Assembly (NCBI GenBank): GCA_001414345.1
Contig: LLCB01000029.1
Location: 1 to 64,000, forward strand
DNA: 64,000 nt
Direction of reading: 5' to 3'
From: Hymenoscyphus infarciens
Taxonomy: Eukaryota > Ascomycota > Leotiomycetes > Helotiales > Helotiaceae
A program made the position numbers and the translations under genes. This document shows, piece after piece, positions 11,937 through 24,600 of this stretch. The notes beneath the pieces were generated by a model, which did no database searches, was not told the origin of the DNA, and worked only from the letters and a program-made list of their open reading frames with translations. Every line of letters begins with the position of its first letter. The first letter of the stretch is position 1.

Positions 11937-13370
11937 CTAACAAGTCTCAACAGCCCCCCTCCGAGCCCTCTCTGTAGTCATAAGAAAGCCCCACTCCCCC
12001 TTGGTCACTGGGGTTATGTCCTCAAAAGCATTCGGCGTCATCGGCCCCCTAAAATGGGGTCCCCGATCCTCCTTAAACGCAACCTCAACCTCGAGATCGA
12101 ATTGATAACTAACAGCCGTGTTTATATCCATTCCTCTGGCACTTTCGCCCATGGAAACTGCCGTTAATGGAACGGCTGTTTCTGGAGTTTGGGAACCACA
12201 GGATGAGGAGGGCGAGAAGTAGGAACAGGTTGATGAGCGGTTGTTGCTTGTCTCGCAAGAGGAGGTGTAGGGATCCGAGGAGCAATCTGTTGTGTAGCTC
12301 AAGCGGACGGAGCGGAAGGAGGGATGTGGGTTCTGGGGTGAGAAGCGGTTTTTGGAGGAGAAGCTTGTTGTTAGGGAGAGGGGTGTGAGGAGGGTTTTTG
12401 TGCGCGTGTCTTGACAATCTATTGCTCCATTTCGTGAGAGTCCTCCGTAGGCAACCTTGTAAGCTTGGTTGACGTCTACGAGAGCGGAGAAGCTGATTCC
12501 AAGCCAGTCGTAGGAGCGAGTGAGATAGTTCTTGGTGATTGTTTGGGAATTTTGAGCGAGGATTAGACGGCGGAGTTCATCGACGGCCAGCGTCAATGTA
12601 GCGGGTGTGAGAGTGCGGGAGTAGCTGAGTAACTGGGCCTTGAATGTGTAAACGTGATCCAAGGATAAGAGTGTCAGTCCTTCTGCGGCGAATAGGACTT
12701 CGTTTTGTGCTACTGAGCGTTGGATAAGATCATTTGTTGGGAGGTTGGAGGTTGATGATGTGGATGAGAAGGGTTTTGGTGATAGCCATCCAGAACCAAT
12801 GGTTGGGAATTTCTTCTCGGCTTTGAGAATTGTGGAGCGTAAGATCCTTTCAGCTCGTGAAGAGAGGGTGGTAGCATGAAGCAAGGAGATGCCGTAAGGA
12901 TTTGGTGCTGTGGGTGTGCTGCATGGAAGAGCAGCTGAAGCAACAGATGGGATATTGAGTCTTGGTACAGCTGAAGAATCCTTTGGTGAGGTTGGAAGCG
13001 AGGGGTGTTGGGTTCGTGAGAGCGAGGTTGTTGACGATGCAGCAGAACTTGAGTACGAAGACGACCCAGATGAGGAGAGGGAACTTCGAGATGAGACTTT
13101 GCTGATTGCTCGAGAGAAGGTTGATGAAGTCGATGAAGCACGGGACTGGGTAGGTGATGGAGCAGTTGCGGAGTCTGGCGTCACTCCTGTCGATGGGACT
13201 TGAACTTCCTTTCGAATGACGATAAGAGATATGTGCAGGTTCTTTCGTGCCAGGCGAGCCGAAACATATTCCAATGCTGAAGTGAGAACAACAGGTAATC
13301 TTTTGGCATCAAGGAGTGATGAGCCGGCTTCAAGTGGGGAAGAGATATGTTCTTTAATAATAGGAGCCAT
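11937..13370 (-). CDS. Conserved hypothetical protein with a serine-rich linker (477 aa)
   Basis: Single uninterrupted exon of 477 residues. A conserved-looking N-terminal block (about residues 20-55, with ALEYVSARLARKNLHISLIV) is followed by a low-complexity Ser/Thr linker (about 60-135). A second globular block (about 155-315) contains NPYGISLLHATTLSSRAERIL and a helical segment ending in DWLGISFSALVDVNQAYKVAYGG. A Ser-rich stretch follows, then a C-terminal block with FDLEVEVAFKEDRGPHFRGP. This layout matches a family of fungal proteins that I associate only tentatively with the DUF7582 domain. No catalytic motif, signal peptide or membrane segment is evident. I do not recognise its function. 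Confidence 0.75.
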   Translation of the reverse strand: MAPIIKEHISSPLEAGSSLLDAKRLPVVLTSALEYVSARLARKNLHISLIVIRKEVQVPSTGVTPDSATAPSPTQSRASSTSSTFSRAISKVSSRSSLSSSGSSSYSSSAASSTTSLSRTQHPSLPTSPKDSSAVPRLNIPSVASAALPCSTPTAPNPYGISLLHATTLSSRAERILRSTILKAEKKFPTIGSGWLSPKPFSSTSSTSNLPTNDLIQRSVAQNEVLFAAEGLTLLSLDHVYTFKAQLLSYSRTLTPATLTLAVDELRRLILAQNSQTITKNYLTRSYDWLGISFSALVDVNQAYKVAYGGLSRNGAIDCQDTRTKTLLTPLSLTTSFSSKNRFSPQNPHPSFRSVRLSYTTDCSSDPYTSSCETSNNRSSTCSYFSPSSSCGSQTPETAVPLTAVSMGESARGMDINTAVSYQFDLEVEVAFKEDRGPHFRGPMTPNAFEDITPVTKGEWGFLMTTERARRGAVETC

Positions 13371-14964
13371 TATGAATTCTTTCTTCGAACTTGGTCAATT
13401 AAGTGAAGCACAAGGAGCAATGGTCTAAGTTGGAAAGGCGATGGAGTGAGTGCCCCTTTCAAGCTCTTGATGGGAGGGGAAGAAGATATACATAATCTCT
13501 TCCCATTGCTCTCTTGCCGGTAAGTAACGAAAATAACCATACCTCACAACCGATGTGGTGACAGATGCAGCCGCATGAGGGGTACATACATATTAAATCT
13601 GCCCCGTATGCCGTGTGTTGAGGTGGAAAGTGGGAATAGAAGCCACATCAACCCATTGGGAAGCTCTAGATTGAAAAAGTAAGCGCCCGATATGAAAGAA
13701 TGTAGGGTTTTGTCGTTGATGATCTCAAGCGAGGCTATTTTCACTGCAGATACTTGAAAGATGGAGTGCATCGATTGGGTGGTTGTTTCCCGACCGCCGC
13801 TGCAAGCATGGATTAAAATAGAACTGGGCTGGCTGGGATTGATTGTGGAGTCGAGTTTATTTTTAACCATCCATGTTGGTCAGATTCTAATCCTCGCCCC
13901 ATTTTGGATATTCAGCGTGAAAAAGGCCACATGCAGGCAAATTTGGCGTCCCATTAGAAAATAAGGGAAATAGCATATCCATTTCCTCAGCACCTCCACA
14001 CCACCGGAGGGAGTTAAATGACGCCTTGTGGCACACCGACTGGAAAGGTTAACCAACCACAAGTCCGTCGCAAAAAAACTGCAAACAACCGCATCACACC
14101 CTACAAGAACCCCAGACTTTTGGACCAAATTCTGGGCAAGAATAATTGTTTCTATCTCGGGCACGTGTGATAAGAGACCTGGACTTGCAGCTGTATTGTG
14201 ATTGAGATGAAAATATACACAAAGGTTTCTCCACATCGAATCCACAGGTTAACAGGCTCTCGAAAGTTCAATCCGCACTGGAATTAACCGGAAAACACAG
14301 CGAGCTAAAACAGAAAGCGGCAATCGTGCATTTGGATTTAGAGACTCTGGAGATTTAGATCACTGATCAACAGATGGGATTTGTTTCAACCAGCTCACCG
14401 AGCTTTCGAAACAAAAAATGCACATATTACCCCACTCGAGGTTTTGTCGAAGACGGCGAGGCGTTTAATTGTTGGAAATGGGCTGTGCGAACCGAGACCA
14501 GTGCGTTGGTACGAGGCAAATATACTCAAGGAACGGAAGTTAATCGCGAGAATTGATTGGCAAATTGGAGTCGTGAAACTAAGATTTGGGGTCTGGTTTT
14601 GTGTGGCCGGGTCTGTATTACAATTTCGCCTCCCGTCAGCCTCGCTGAAATCCTACCACTGATATTCAATAAGAGATAGAAGAAATCGTGTCTAGAGTTG
14701 GAGTTCACCAAAGTTGTTAGCCTTGCATAAGTTTGCAATTCCATTATCTAACACCATGACGGTCGGCAAGAAGGAACCCTCACAGCCCCGGTGGAATCAA
14801 CGAGCCGCTTTCCAACGCGTATATAACTTCAAGCGCCCTCCAAGGTATTCTCGTAGACGCTGAGCCAAGAGCGAAGGTGGTTTTCAACATTTACCTCGCC
14901 ACGGCGGGGATGCTTGCTTCTTACCTTCATTCGAGAAAACCCTTCCAACTGAGTTGGGCATCTT
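13371..14964. other. Intergenic region between a hypothetical gene and a glycosyltransferase gene
   Basis: Holds the promoter of the minus-strand gene ending at 13370 and the 3' flank of the glycosyltransferase gene. Several frames of 60-121 codons are open (for example 13880-14245 and 14381-14662), but none shows a recognisable domain or splice context. I see no repeat or RNA gene. Confidence 0.5.
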
Positions 14965-16420
14965 TCATCCCGGGGTACCCAACCCACAAACAGTCTGCGT
15001 AAAAATAGTTAGCTTCATTTCAAGCATTCTTAAGAGTTCTCATACCTCTCTCCTGTCTCTAAAATCTCGATAAATTCCCGCCCACTAAATGATTCACGAG
15101 TAAGTGCAATGTTCAGAATTTCTCCACCGATAAGAGATTCCTTACCACATGTCTGTTCTCACACCATTCTTCCTCACCCTCCCAGTCCCCCTTATCCTTC
15201 ATCGTACACTCGGGCTTATACTTCGCAACGTCCTCCGCAGTAATTCCTTCCCAAGGTTTGAGCATGGGATGATCACTAAAATGAACCAGCTTGGCCTCTG
15301 AAAATACCATCTCCGGATCCCACGTCTCATTTGTGCCCAAAAATTGCTTGTGCGCATTGTCTTTCCTCCTGAACTCCCCAGTCAATAACGCATACTTTTG
15401 ATGTGGTAATACAACACAAGAAGACGAAAAGATTTTGTTGATAATTTCCATGTCGTAAACCTCAATGCCAGCGTTTTTTACCGCCTTCTCCATGCGCCTG
15501 AATATATCAACAGAAGGCTGAATGAGCATTATGTGAGATGCAAGAGTTGGTTTGGATAACCAATAAGCTCGTGGCATGGCTGCTGGAGCTGGTGGAAGAA
15601 GGAATAATTCATCCATATTTTGCAGCACCGAAGCATCCGAATCTAGCACAATAGCACGATCGTATTGCGTGAGGTTGAAAGCAATGAGCTTAGTGTAAGA
15701 ATCTTGCCACTCTTCTATAAAATTTGTCAGTATTGATTTCGGCTTGAATAAATTGGAATCTGAAATCTTACCATAAGCTATCAGCTTCCTTATAACCCTA
15801 ACCCTCTCCAACTGAACCCCATAATTCTCCACAGCCTCCTTCAGCAACCTCTTCACCACTTCGTCTTTGACACCGCTTCGACTGCTATAATCCTCCGTTT
15901 TGAATTCCTCTGTATCAGGAATTATCATCACTCTCTTTGCTTTACTCTCCAACCTCTTCAATGATTCAAAAATCATAACCGCATTACAAAGGAAATCCCC
16001 CTTCGTGACGTAAGTAACGTAGGCGTTCTTTTCCCAATCAACATCTTTATATTCCTCTCCCGACCTCGAAGTTGGATTGGGAATAACAGCAACAGCCCTA
16101 GAATCATAAAGACATTGCGCACCACCCCCGTGAATGAGTCCATAACTTCCCAGAGCAGCGTAACTCTGATCACCCTGTCTAGGCCAAAAATACCAAGAAG
16201 CAGTTACAAAAATCATGAACAGTAGAATATCTCGAGCACCTTTCCTGACAGTCTTTGATTTGACCAGTTGTTTGAGGGTCGGTGGTGGAACGGGTTTTGG
16301 TAAATCTGCTTCATCTGAAATAGGGAGAAAGAAGGGCGAGTTCTCCAAAAAGGAGGGGATATCCCCATGCGGAATGTGAGTGCTAGATTTGCGTCGTCTG
16401 TGGGGAGTAGGGTCCGACAT
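14965..16420 (-). CDS. Type II membrane glycosyltransferase, GT8-like (possible GlcNAc transferase)
   Basis: Spliced minus-strand gene with four exons: 15772-16420, 15146-15714, 15046-15084 and 14965-14994, giving 428 residues. The 57-bp first intron (15715-15771; GTAAGA donor, CTGAC branch) is in frame and free of stops, so it would easily be translated by mistake. A cytoplasmic N-terminal tail (1-62) precedes one membrane anchor (about 63-80), giving a Golgi type II topology. The lumenal domain begins with KNAYVTYVTKGDFLCNAVMI and has the nucleotide-sugar motif AIVLDSDAS (the DxD near residue 242). C-terminal signatures include LVHFSDHPMLKPW and, from the small exons, WAGIYRDFRDRRE. These fit fungal GT8 proteins annotated as glucose N-acetyltransferase (GNT1-like). 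The donor sugar is inferred, not shown. Confidence 0.85.
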
Positions 16421-17183
16421 TGTGTTTCAGCTCAGATGTGAGATGCTGAGATGAAGAAATGAACGCGATGGGCGAGGAAAGCTCGGGGAAAAACGACCGC
16501 TTTCCACAATGTAGGTAAAGTGACATTAGAACATGCTTGTGGCGACCAAAAAAGACGATAGGAATTCCCCAAAAAGAGTAACTAGATGAAGTCAGCCTCT
16601 CATCCATGTTTAACTGAACAGATTGAGATGAGGAAATACAAACACGTGATGGAAAAACGCCCGGAAAGTGGAGATGCCCCTATTCGCGAATCACGGTCGC
16701 AAATATCCAACCCAAGAGGGATCGTGACCTAGTGTAACATAGAATGATAGCAACGAAGACGAATTATAATTGCAACTGGCCCGACTCCAAGCTCCTAATA
16801 GATGTGGGCGACAGCTATGATGGCGTCGATGTTGATTGAAGATTGTCTTGCTTTGATATCTCCAAAGATTCTTGACCCTCGCGGAAAGTGGGTCTAAAGG
16901 TGCTGCTTTTGTTGAAGCCGACGCTGCTGTAACGCGAGGAGCCTGGAGCTTAAGGCAAATGCCCACGAGTTTGACCCCGGCCTACAGCAACTTTACTCTA
17001 TCTTGAAATATATTAAGAATCGAAGCCGCTCTTATCGTTGACCTCATTTCTCGATATGGAGCCTTTCTGACTGAACTCAAGTTTGCTCCTTCCCTCGAAA
17101 CCCCGACCACCTCGCGAACAAGTCAAATAGGTAGAACGTGATTTGCGTATGTCGGGCGTTCATAGGAGAAAGCGCCTTACCAC
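16421..17183. other. Promoter side of the glycosyltransferase gene, no gene seen
   Basis: Contains the upstream region of the glycosyltransferase gene and spacer up to the MITE. The minus-strand readings at 16383-16607 and 16691-16966 have no recognisable features. Confidence 0.5.
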
Positions 17184-17185
17184 TA

Positions 17186-17703
17186 ATCGTTCGGCTCCAC
17201 TTCTCACCTAATCCGCTTCGCGTATTGGGTGAGGGAGGGTAATACGATAAAACCAGTAATACGACCACTTTTAGTTTACACCAAAATACGTTATTTTTAA
17301 AAATATATAACAAAACAACAACGCTTTATTATATTCTAATTTTAATTAGAGTCTCTTATTTTAAACTTAATAAATAGAAATATAAAGTAAGATTTATCTA
17401 TCTAGTATCTATCTAGTTCTTAAATCTAACTTCTAAGAAAGCTACTACTAAATCTCTAGAAAAATTTAGTAAAGTCTAGAATATAGAAGATATAATTATA
17501 TTTTAAAGATTAAATATAAGTTTAAGCTATATATTAATAGTAGGAACATATTAGAGTAGTTTTAGTAGCAAAGGTGGGGAGTTATTAGAGGCTAGTTAAG
17601 GCGATTTTGGTGTAAGCAAAAGTGGTCGTATTACTGGTTTTATCGTATTGCCCTCCCTTACCTAATACGCGAAGCGGATTGGGTGAGAGGTGGACCGAGC
17701 GAT
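17186..17703. mobile_element. 518-bp MITE with about 105-bp terminal inverted repeats
   Basis: The left end (17186-17290) and the reverse complement of the right end (about 17600-17703) match over about 105 bp, with a few transitions and a one-base indel. Shared blocks include AATCCGCTTCGCGTATT, GATAAAACCAGTAATACGAC and TTTACACCAAAAT. A TA dinucleotide flanks each side (17184-17185 and 17704-17705), consistent with Tc1/mariner target choice. The inner 300 bp is AT-rich, CA-depleted and non-coding. The long repeats would let its transcript fold into a single hairpin. Confidence 0.8.
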
Positions 17704-17705
17704 TA

Positions 17706-18627
17706 GACTAATCGAGCTTGTTGGTTTTGGTTGGTTGTTTTTGGTTTTTGGGGAAGGAGCAAGGTAGCAGCAGTACTTCATCGTCCCATTGCTTTTACAA
17801 CAACTCACGCCAATACCCTTCAGTGGCCCCTTGGACAAGTGGCTGATGGTAGAAGGTTGCATAGTGCCGAAGCAATTTTGAACATAGGTTTACAGTATGC
17901 TGGAGGTTATTTTGTGTTTGTTTATCGTCGAAATGACTACCTCAAAGTGTGAGCAATGAAGGAAATAGACATCATCGAATTTCACACATCATAGAGCACG
18001 GCAAAGCACAATGGGGAAACCACTTATACGCATACCTAACTCATATTCCATTGATGGACCTATCATCCTTCATCTCGCGCTCAAGCCTGAGCCAAACGAC
18101 CGAGGCACCTATCATAATCTGGGGCATTCTTCGAAGAAACTGTGCAAAGAAAAACAACAAACGCCTTGACCATCTAAGGTACCACCTAACGAGCATAAAA
18201 CAAAACAAGAAAAAAGTTAGGTCAGGTAGGAAGCGACTTATCCGGAAATTTTTGCTTTGCTATCAGCCCGAATCCCCCCCTTGCCGCTGCCCATTCTCCT
18301 CTCACAAATGCAAATCCAAACCTGGAATAGTGTACCCGATTCATCATCCACTGAGAAATTTTGTAAAAAAAATAGAAGAACCCTCATTAGACCGAATTAA
18401 TGCCGTTGGGGCAAGCGAATCTCATCAAATCCCGAACCGATAAACAAAAGAGGAGTGCCGGAGTCATCCATCTGTCCTTGCCTTATATGCGCCATTCACC
18501 ATGCGTAGCAGTGTGATTTACACATTTTTCCTTGCACCAAAGTCCCTCAAAAATCGCTCGCTTTCTTACGCCGGTAGAAAAAACACATTTAGAAAATAAT
18601 TCGAGGTCGTAAAGTCGTTGCAGGCAC
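17706..18627. other. Intergenic region, 3' flank of the ubiquitin protease gene
   Basis: An open frame of 164 codons at 17949-18443 (plus) lacks a recognisable domain, runs towards the convergent protease gene and has unremarkable basic, low-information sequence. I treat it as chance. No repeats were seen. Confidence 0.45.
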
Positions 18628-21600
18628 TTAGAGTTGGTCTACGTCATCAATCAAGGGATTGCAAAGTTCTGCAATGCTCTCGCCCATCGGCTCGGATGAA
18701 CCATACTCGTCATCGGAGCCAGCCCATTCTAAATCAAATCAGCCATGAGCTTTGAAGAGAGTGGAACCATTAAACTTACCAGAACCCTCATCGTCCGCCT
18801 CTTCATCGATAGTGTAGTCTTTCAATTTCCTGAGAACGTCTGGTAAAATATTGTTAGCCCTTATTTTGCAGATAATGTTGCGTATGAAGGGGTAAACTTA
18901 CGTGTTTTCTTTTCTTGGTATTGGCTTTGCAATGCATCATCCTTTTCTGTTTCGAAGAAAGTCTCGCAATTCTCAATGACGTCCTGTATCTCCTGCACCG
19001 TGGGTCGAACAGCTTGTTTAGTTGTGCGAACGTAAGTGTGGTCCAAGTATGCAAGACAAGCAAATCCTAGCTTTTGGCCCGCCAGATGTACAGTTTCATC
19101 ATTTGTCCCGCTTTCAATCGATTTTCTGAAGTCCCCATTGTCCCAGTGGACGGACAATAACTCAGTGAGGAATTTCACCGTATTGTCCCGGACATGGCCA
19201 TCGTAGTAAGTCAATAAACGAGGAGCCCAATCCCCAATAAGCTCTAAGCACAGGGAGACTATGTGAGCGCTGGTAACTCGCCGGTTGGTGGGTGATATCT
19301 TGACAACGTCTGTGAAGAATTGTAGAAAGTCTCTGCCCTCTAAAATGTCGAGTTGCTTCGTTGCCTTCACCACAAGCTCAATCAGCGGGATTATATTGGC
19401 AGACTCCGTGTGTTCGCAATACAGAAGGGCCGCTGAAAGGAAAGGTTCCACGTTGGCGGATCCTTTTCTGATACCAAGACTAATCGCAGCAAAGATGCAT
19501 GGATCCAGGTCATCTTCTGGCCAGCGAATAAGGGCAATGATGATCTCCCGGGTAATTCTGGGGTTTTGATTAATCTGCAGGAGCTTTTCCACGAGTATAT
19601 GAGCATTGGTTCGTGTCCAATGCTGGGTCAGAGAATCACGCTCAGATTGAGTTAGCGGCGGGGCTGCATCAAGCCTATTGATGTCAAAGCGGAGCATGTT
19701 GTCAGATACGGCTTCTTCTGAAGGATCGCAAGCACGCAATAACCTGTAGAGTAGACTTATAACACTGTCGTAGGAAACTGGCCTCGAGTTGAGTCGCTTG
19801 TTGACAATGTTGAGCATCCGATTGAACTGAGGCGTAAGAGGCAACATTTGATCCGCACTGACGACCTCTAAAGTACGGTGAAGATACCCTGCATCCAACA
19901 AGATGACTGCTTCGGCTTGTCCCATCGATGCAATGTTTCCCAACAAACCAAAGTATTCCGGCCAAGCCCGACAATTGAGGTGAAATGCATCCCAAAGCTT
20001 GTTAAGACCCTTCACGATGTTCTGCAGTAGTTGTGGATCACCATCATTTTCCTCGTCTTCGAGATCAATCGGGTCCGTGTTGAGTCTGAGTCCGTATGCA
20101 TATGGCAGGTCTGCTTTTACTCTTTGCAAGGCTGCATGGATAGACGTTCCGATTTCGTTCCGAACTAGGCTATCATTATTTTTGAAGAGTAATTGCCTCA
20201 AAATGTCAGGGTAGTTGCAGTACCACTCAAGATAATCTCTGGCGCACTCTGCACAACTTTGGTATGTTTGGCGGATCGCCCCCATGTAAGAAGCAAAGTC
20301 CGGAAGCTCCTTGGTACGAGTAACGACTTGATCAAGGTGGTGCAGAACAACGTTCAACGCGGTCTTCTCCAGAACATGGCTTTGGGAACATCGGCCGCCA
20401 GTAATCTTTTTGACGTTTGCCAGCATTTTTAGGACAAAAGCCAAGTGCGAGGAATCGTATAGCGCGTATTTCCGCATCAAGAATTCATTTTCCTGTGCGA
20501 TGTGGTTTGAAAGCATAGGAGGTATCGACAATCGAACTGGGCTCGACTCTCCTGATACCTCGAGGGAGTGTTTTTGAGCCGTGAGTGTGCATGACCTCTG
20601 ATAGAATAACATATAAGCACTGTAGCTTTTGTCATAGGCCATGTTGCCATTGTCAAGTTGCCCACGATAGTCGATGCCCCCAAAAGTAGCATTTTCCATA
20701 TTGTTTGGATCCCACGGAGTCACACTGTCATCATTGAACTCAACCCAGTTGTCTTTGTCGCTAGTTGAAGGTCTTTCCCGAATGAATGAGTAATAATGTC
20801 CAGATTCTGCAGTTCCAGCATGGACAAGAATACCGACCAATTCGAAAACATCCTCGGAGGTTTGCTCGGGATTATCCATCAAATGTTCCACTTTGTAAGG
20901 CCGCATGTCGATCTTGTTTGGAAATGAGAAGTGATCATTGATCTTACTTCGTTGCAGAGTCCGCAAGTTGAAGTCGAATCTTTTGAGGTGGAAAATCAGA
21001 TTGTCTGGAATCTCTTTTAGACACGCCCGTTTGACAGCATCAACGTGTCGATCACATGTTGAACATTTGTACTTGTTATCTCCTTCCATGACCTCGCCAT
21101 CCACGTAAGCCTGAAGACTCTCCTGGAGTGAGCTCTTCCCCTTGATATCGCATTGAATAGCCGAAAATATTTCAAGTCGTTCGGAAATGTGGGGACATTC
21201 CTTCGATTTGACCTGCTGAACTAGTTGCCCTCCGTAAAATGATCGGAACTGCTTCTTGGCCTCGGGAGCTAGAATTTGGCTTTCCCACCGGTCGAAGAGC
21301 AGGTTGTAGAATTCATCGACATCCATCTGAACACTCACATCAATCGGCGTCTCCTCGTATGTGCGGATAGAGTTGGCGAGATTTTGCGGGTCTGCAGATC
21401 TAGCTAGGGAATTTTGCATATTGGCAAACAAAATTTGTGTTTCCGAGAGCAGTTTCTGAGAAGCCCCACCATCAGCGACTGATGCTTCTAGCATGAATTC
21501 GCGGAATGGAATATTCATGAAAAGCTGTGTAAATAAAGAGTTGAGGTAACAAGTATTCGAAAGATTTCTCAATCCCACGTAGCCAGTTGGCGATCTAATC

Positions 21601-24600
21601 GACTTGCTTCTGTCATGGAGCCAATTTAATTCATAGGAATACGGTCCTAAGAAATATGTAAGCATGGGGCAAAGATACGGAAGGTTATGTTAACTATACC
21701 ATCTGGAACGTTATCTTCGTAGGAAACCAACTCGAGCAAAAATCCAAGGAGATTCTGGAATTGCTGAGCATCATCCTTCACAAGTAGGAAGACTGCATCT
21801 GACATGGCCTGCCGGGTCAGTGTATTCAGTAGAGGAATGTTGGGCACAATAGTTTCATCCACTTGAGGCCCAATATGCGTATTTGGGAATAGATGTTTCC
21901 GGAAAAGCTGGCAACCAATGGAACTAGACAGGTTAGTATAAACCAAACCATTCAGGAAGAAGTACGTTACCCGCTTGACAGTGACTGCTGAGAGGCCTTT
22001 GCAAATGAAGCAGCACAGCATATAAGGTTTGCCAGACCATGCGCGACCATATCTATACTTTCAGGGTGACCAACCTTCTGTTCTATTGTTAATACACGTA
22101 GCATGGATAGCTTGAAAAGTCACATACCTCAATGCATTTGTGACGTAGCAGTAAAGCTCCCCATTCCTTCACAAGGTCACCAAGACGCAGAGAATCAACT
22201 GAGGTGTCCGCAAGTCTCCTGAATAATGCGTGTGCCAAGAGGAAAGTCTCCTCACATTGGCCAGGGTTGTTCACCGCCTCGGGAATGAGTGTTGCTACCA
22301 TTGGCCAAAACTCCATAAGGAAACTCGTGGTAGAAACTTGAGCAAGACTATACAGGATTAGACATGTCTTTGACATCCAATAGAGCGCTATCTTACCTGG
22401 GGCTAAATGTGCACTTGTTCATCATCTGCTTTGTGAAGCTTTTTCTGATGACAGGGCGAGAATCCCCAAGCACTAAATCGTGAAACAAGGTTCCGTTTTT
22501 CAGATGAATTACCAAAGAATCCCAAAAAGCAGAGTTATGGAGCGACGCTTCTAACAGTACCTCTGACAACCTACATGTCAGATTCAAGGACTGCGGTGTA
22601 TTTGCATCAGACCTCGCTTCGTCAAGCAGCGTCAAGAGGCGGCTGAGAAGAATGTCGTTAAGATGAGGGGCAACCGAAGAGGGAAGAAGTGGTTCTATGA
22701 TACATTAGCACAATTGAGCCAGTCATCAAAAGGTTGAAAACCTACCCTCCAGAAATTGTATGAAGCAATCGATCAGATGGAGCGCAAGCCGGTCCTTTAA
22801 CTCAGCATTGGTGCAGTTGTCAAGGACCTTTTCATCAGATATAGCCGCCACAATCAGTCCGATGGCTCTTGTCAAGGCTACTTCATTCACGGAACCCTAA
22901 AACAAAGTTTAGCAACGTTCAATCAGTCGGAAATGATTTTCTCACCTTCTGAGATTGGCCTGCAATGTATTCCCGAAGGGTGTGTATTGCGTATAAGCAT
23001 CTGAATGGCTGGCCTTGAGGGAATATTTGGGTATATGGTATTGCCTCATCGTCAAATTCCTTCAGAATGCGATCGTAGACCGGAAACTTGATCAGAAAAT
23101 GGTAAATCTAGACATTCTAGTTAGCCATTGACACTCGATGTAAGCATTTAAAGTGAAAAATACCTCTTGAGCAACCTTCTCCTGCATACCCAGATAGCCC
23201 CACAGCTCTTCAAAGTGTTTCATAATCTCCAGCTCCAGTGTAGTCTTGTTTATCTCGGACGATCTGGCTGGTCTTTCACCCTCGCGGCGTTGGACCAGAA
23301 CTAGCCCGGTCAAATTCAAGTCCTCGAGAGACTTGCCCGCCTCAACCTCGTCAGGATCGAACTCTCTCCCCTGACAAAACACCTTGTAGTTCCGGAAACC
23401 TGTTGCCTTTTGAAGACTGGCAAATAAAGCTGCGGCAGTGTTCAGTTTACCAATCGTCAAGCTTCTCACCTCAGTATGTGTGTTTCCATCAAATGATTGA
23501 TATTTGACAGTGATCTCTTCCCCTTCCACTTTGCCAGAGGCCATAGCCGTAGGGAGCCTGGGTTTCGGTGTTGCGAATCGCGGCTTGGATTGGTAAGCTT
23601 TCAAAAACTCTCGGAGCACGGCTAAAGATCTTGCGAAAATTGTTTCCTGTTCTTGGAATTGTGCTTCAGACGGAACAATGACCATGCCGTCCTCCTGCTC
23701 GCTGGTTGCCCCATCGCTGAAGGACTTGAGCCGAGAAGCGGCGCCGGAGAGTTGCTTCAAACAACGATCAACAAGGACCAAGTGTATGCTTCTCGCAGTA
23801 GCGCGTGGCATAGATGTGATGAGAACACTATCGACATAAACTTCAACGAGGATACCGATCGCAGCAGCATCAATGGTATTAGGGGGGGCAGTCAATATCA
23901 TGCGCCAAATCTGCTCGAGAGAGGGGGTTTCAAATGCTCGATCATCATCAATCGGGAAATCACCACCCACTGTCTCCAACCAAGATCTATTCGCTGAACG
24001 GGCAAATTCCAATGCACCCGCTGTAAAACAATGAGGTGGAAGATTCGGAAGATGTTCTTTGAAGCAGGCGACGAGGTAGGGATTGTTGGGAGATCGTTTT
24101 ACTGCGGCATTGATGATATTCCACCAATCTGCGCGTTCCGCCATATTCTTGGACTCGCTGCCTACCAAGTGGTCCCAGAGACGTCGGCCAAGATCTGGTG
24201 AGATCGTTTCTGGGTGATGAACAATGACAAGGAGAATGAGGTCCCGGCGGGCAACACTCGCCGGCGTGTTTCTAACAGACGAGTCACGTTCCCCAGCTAT
24301 TGTATACTCCAATTCCTCGACGAGAATTCGTGTTAGACCTGATTGGGTAGTCAGAGTTCGCAAGTCAGTGTTGAGATGATGCTTGATAAGCGTGCTGAGA
24401 ACACAAATGCTACCCGGGGCGGTCGGTCTTCTCGACGAGATCTCCTCGATGCAACTAGCATATATTTCCTCTCGAATTCTGGGTTCGGGTCCTTGTGACA
24501 AAAGTTCCCGGAGCTTGAAGGCCGCAAAATTCTGAATATCTGGATAGCCTGCTGGGAGGCCCGGAGTTATGATCGAAGACTCCCGAATGAGCCGAACGCA

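Noticed and set aside
14757..14865. Short ATG-led frame with a basic peptide
   Set aside because: Only about 35 codons without homology or regulatory context.
17949..18443. 164-codon plus-strand frame
   Set aside because: No domain, no promoter signal and biased low-information sequence; it points into the end of the ubiquitin protease gene.
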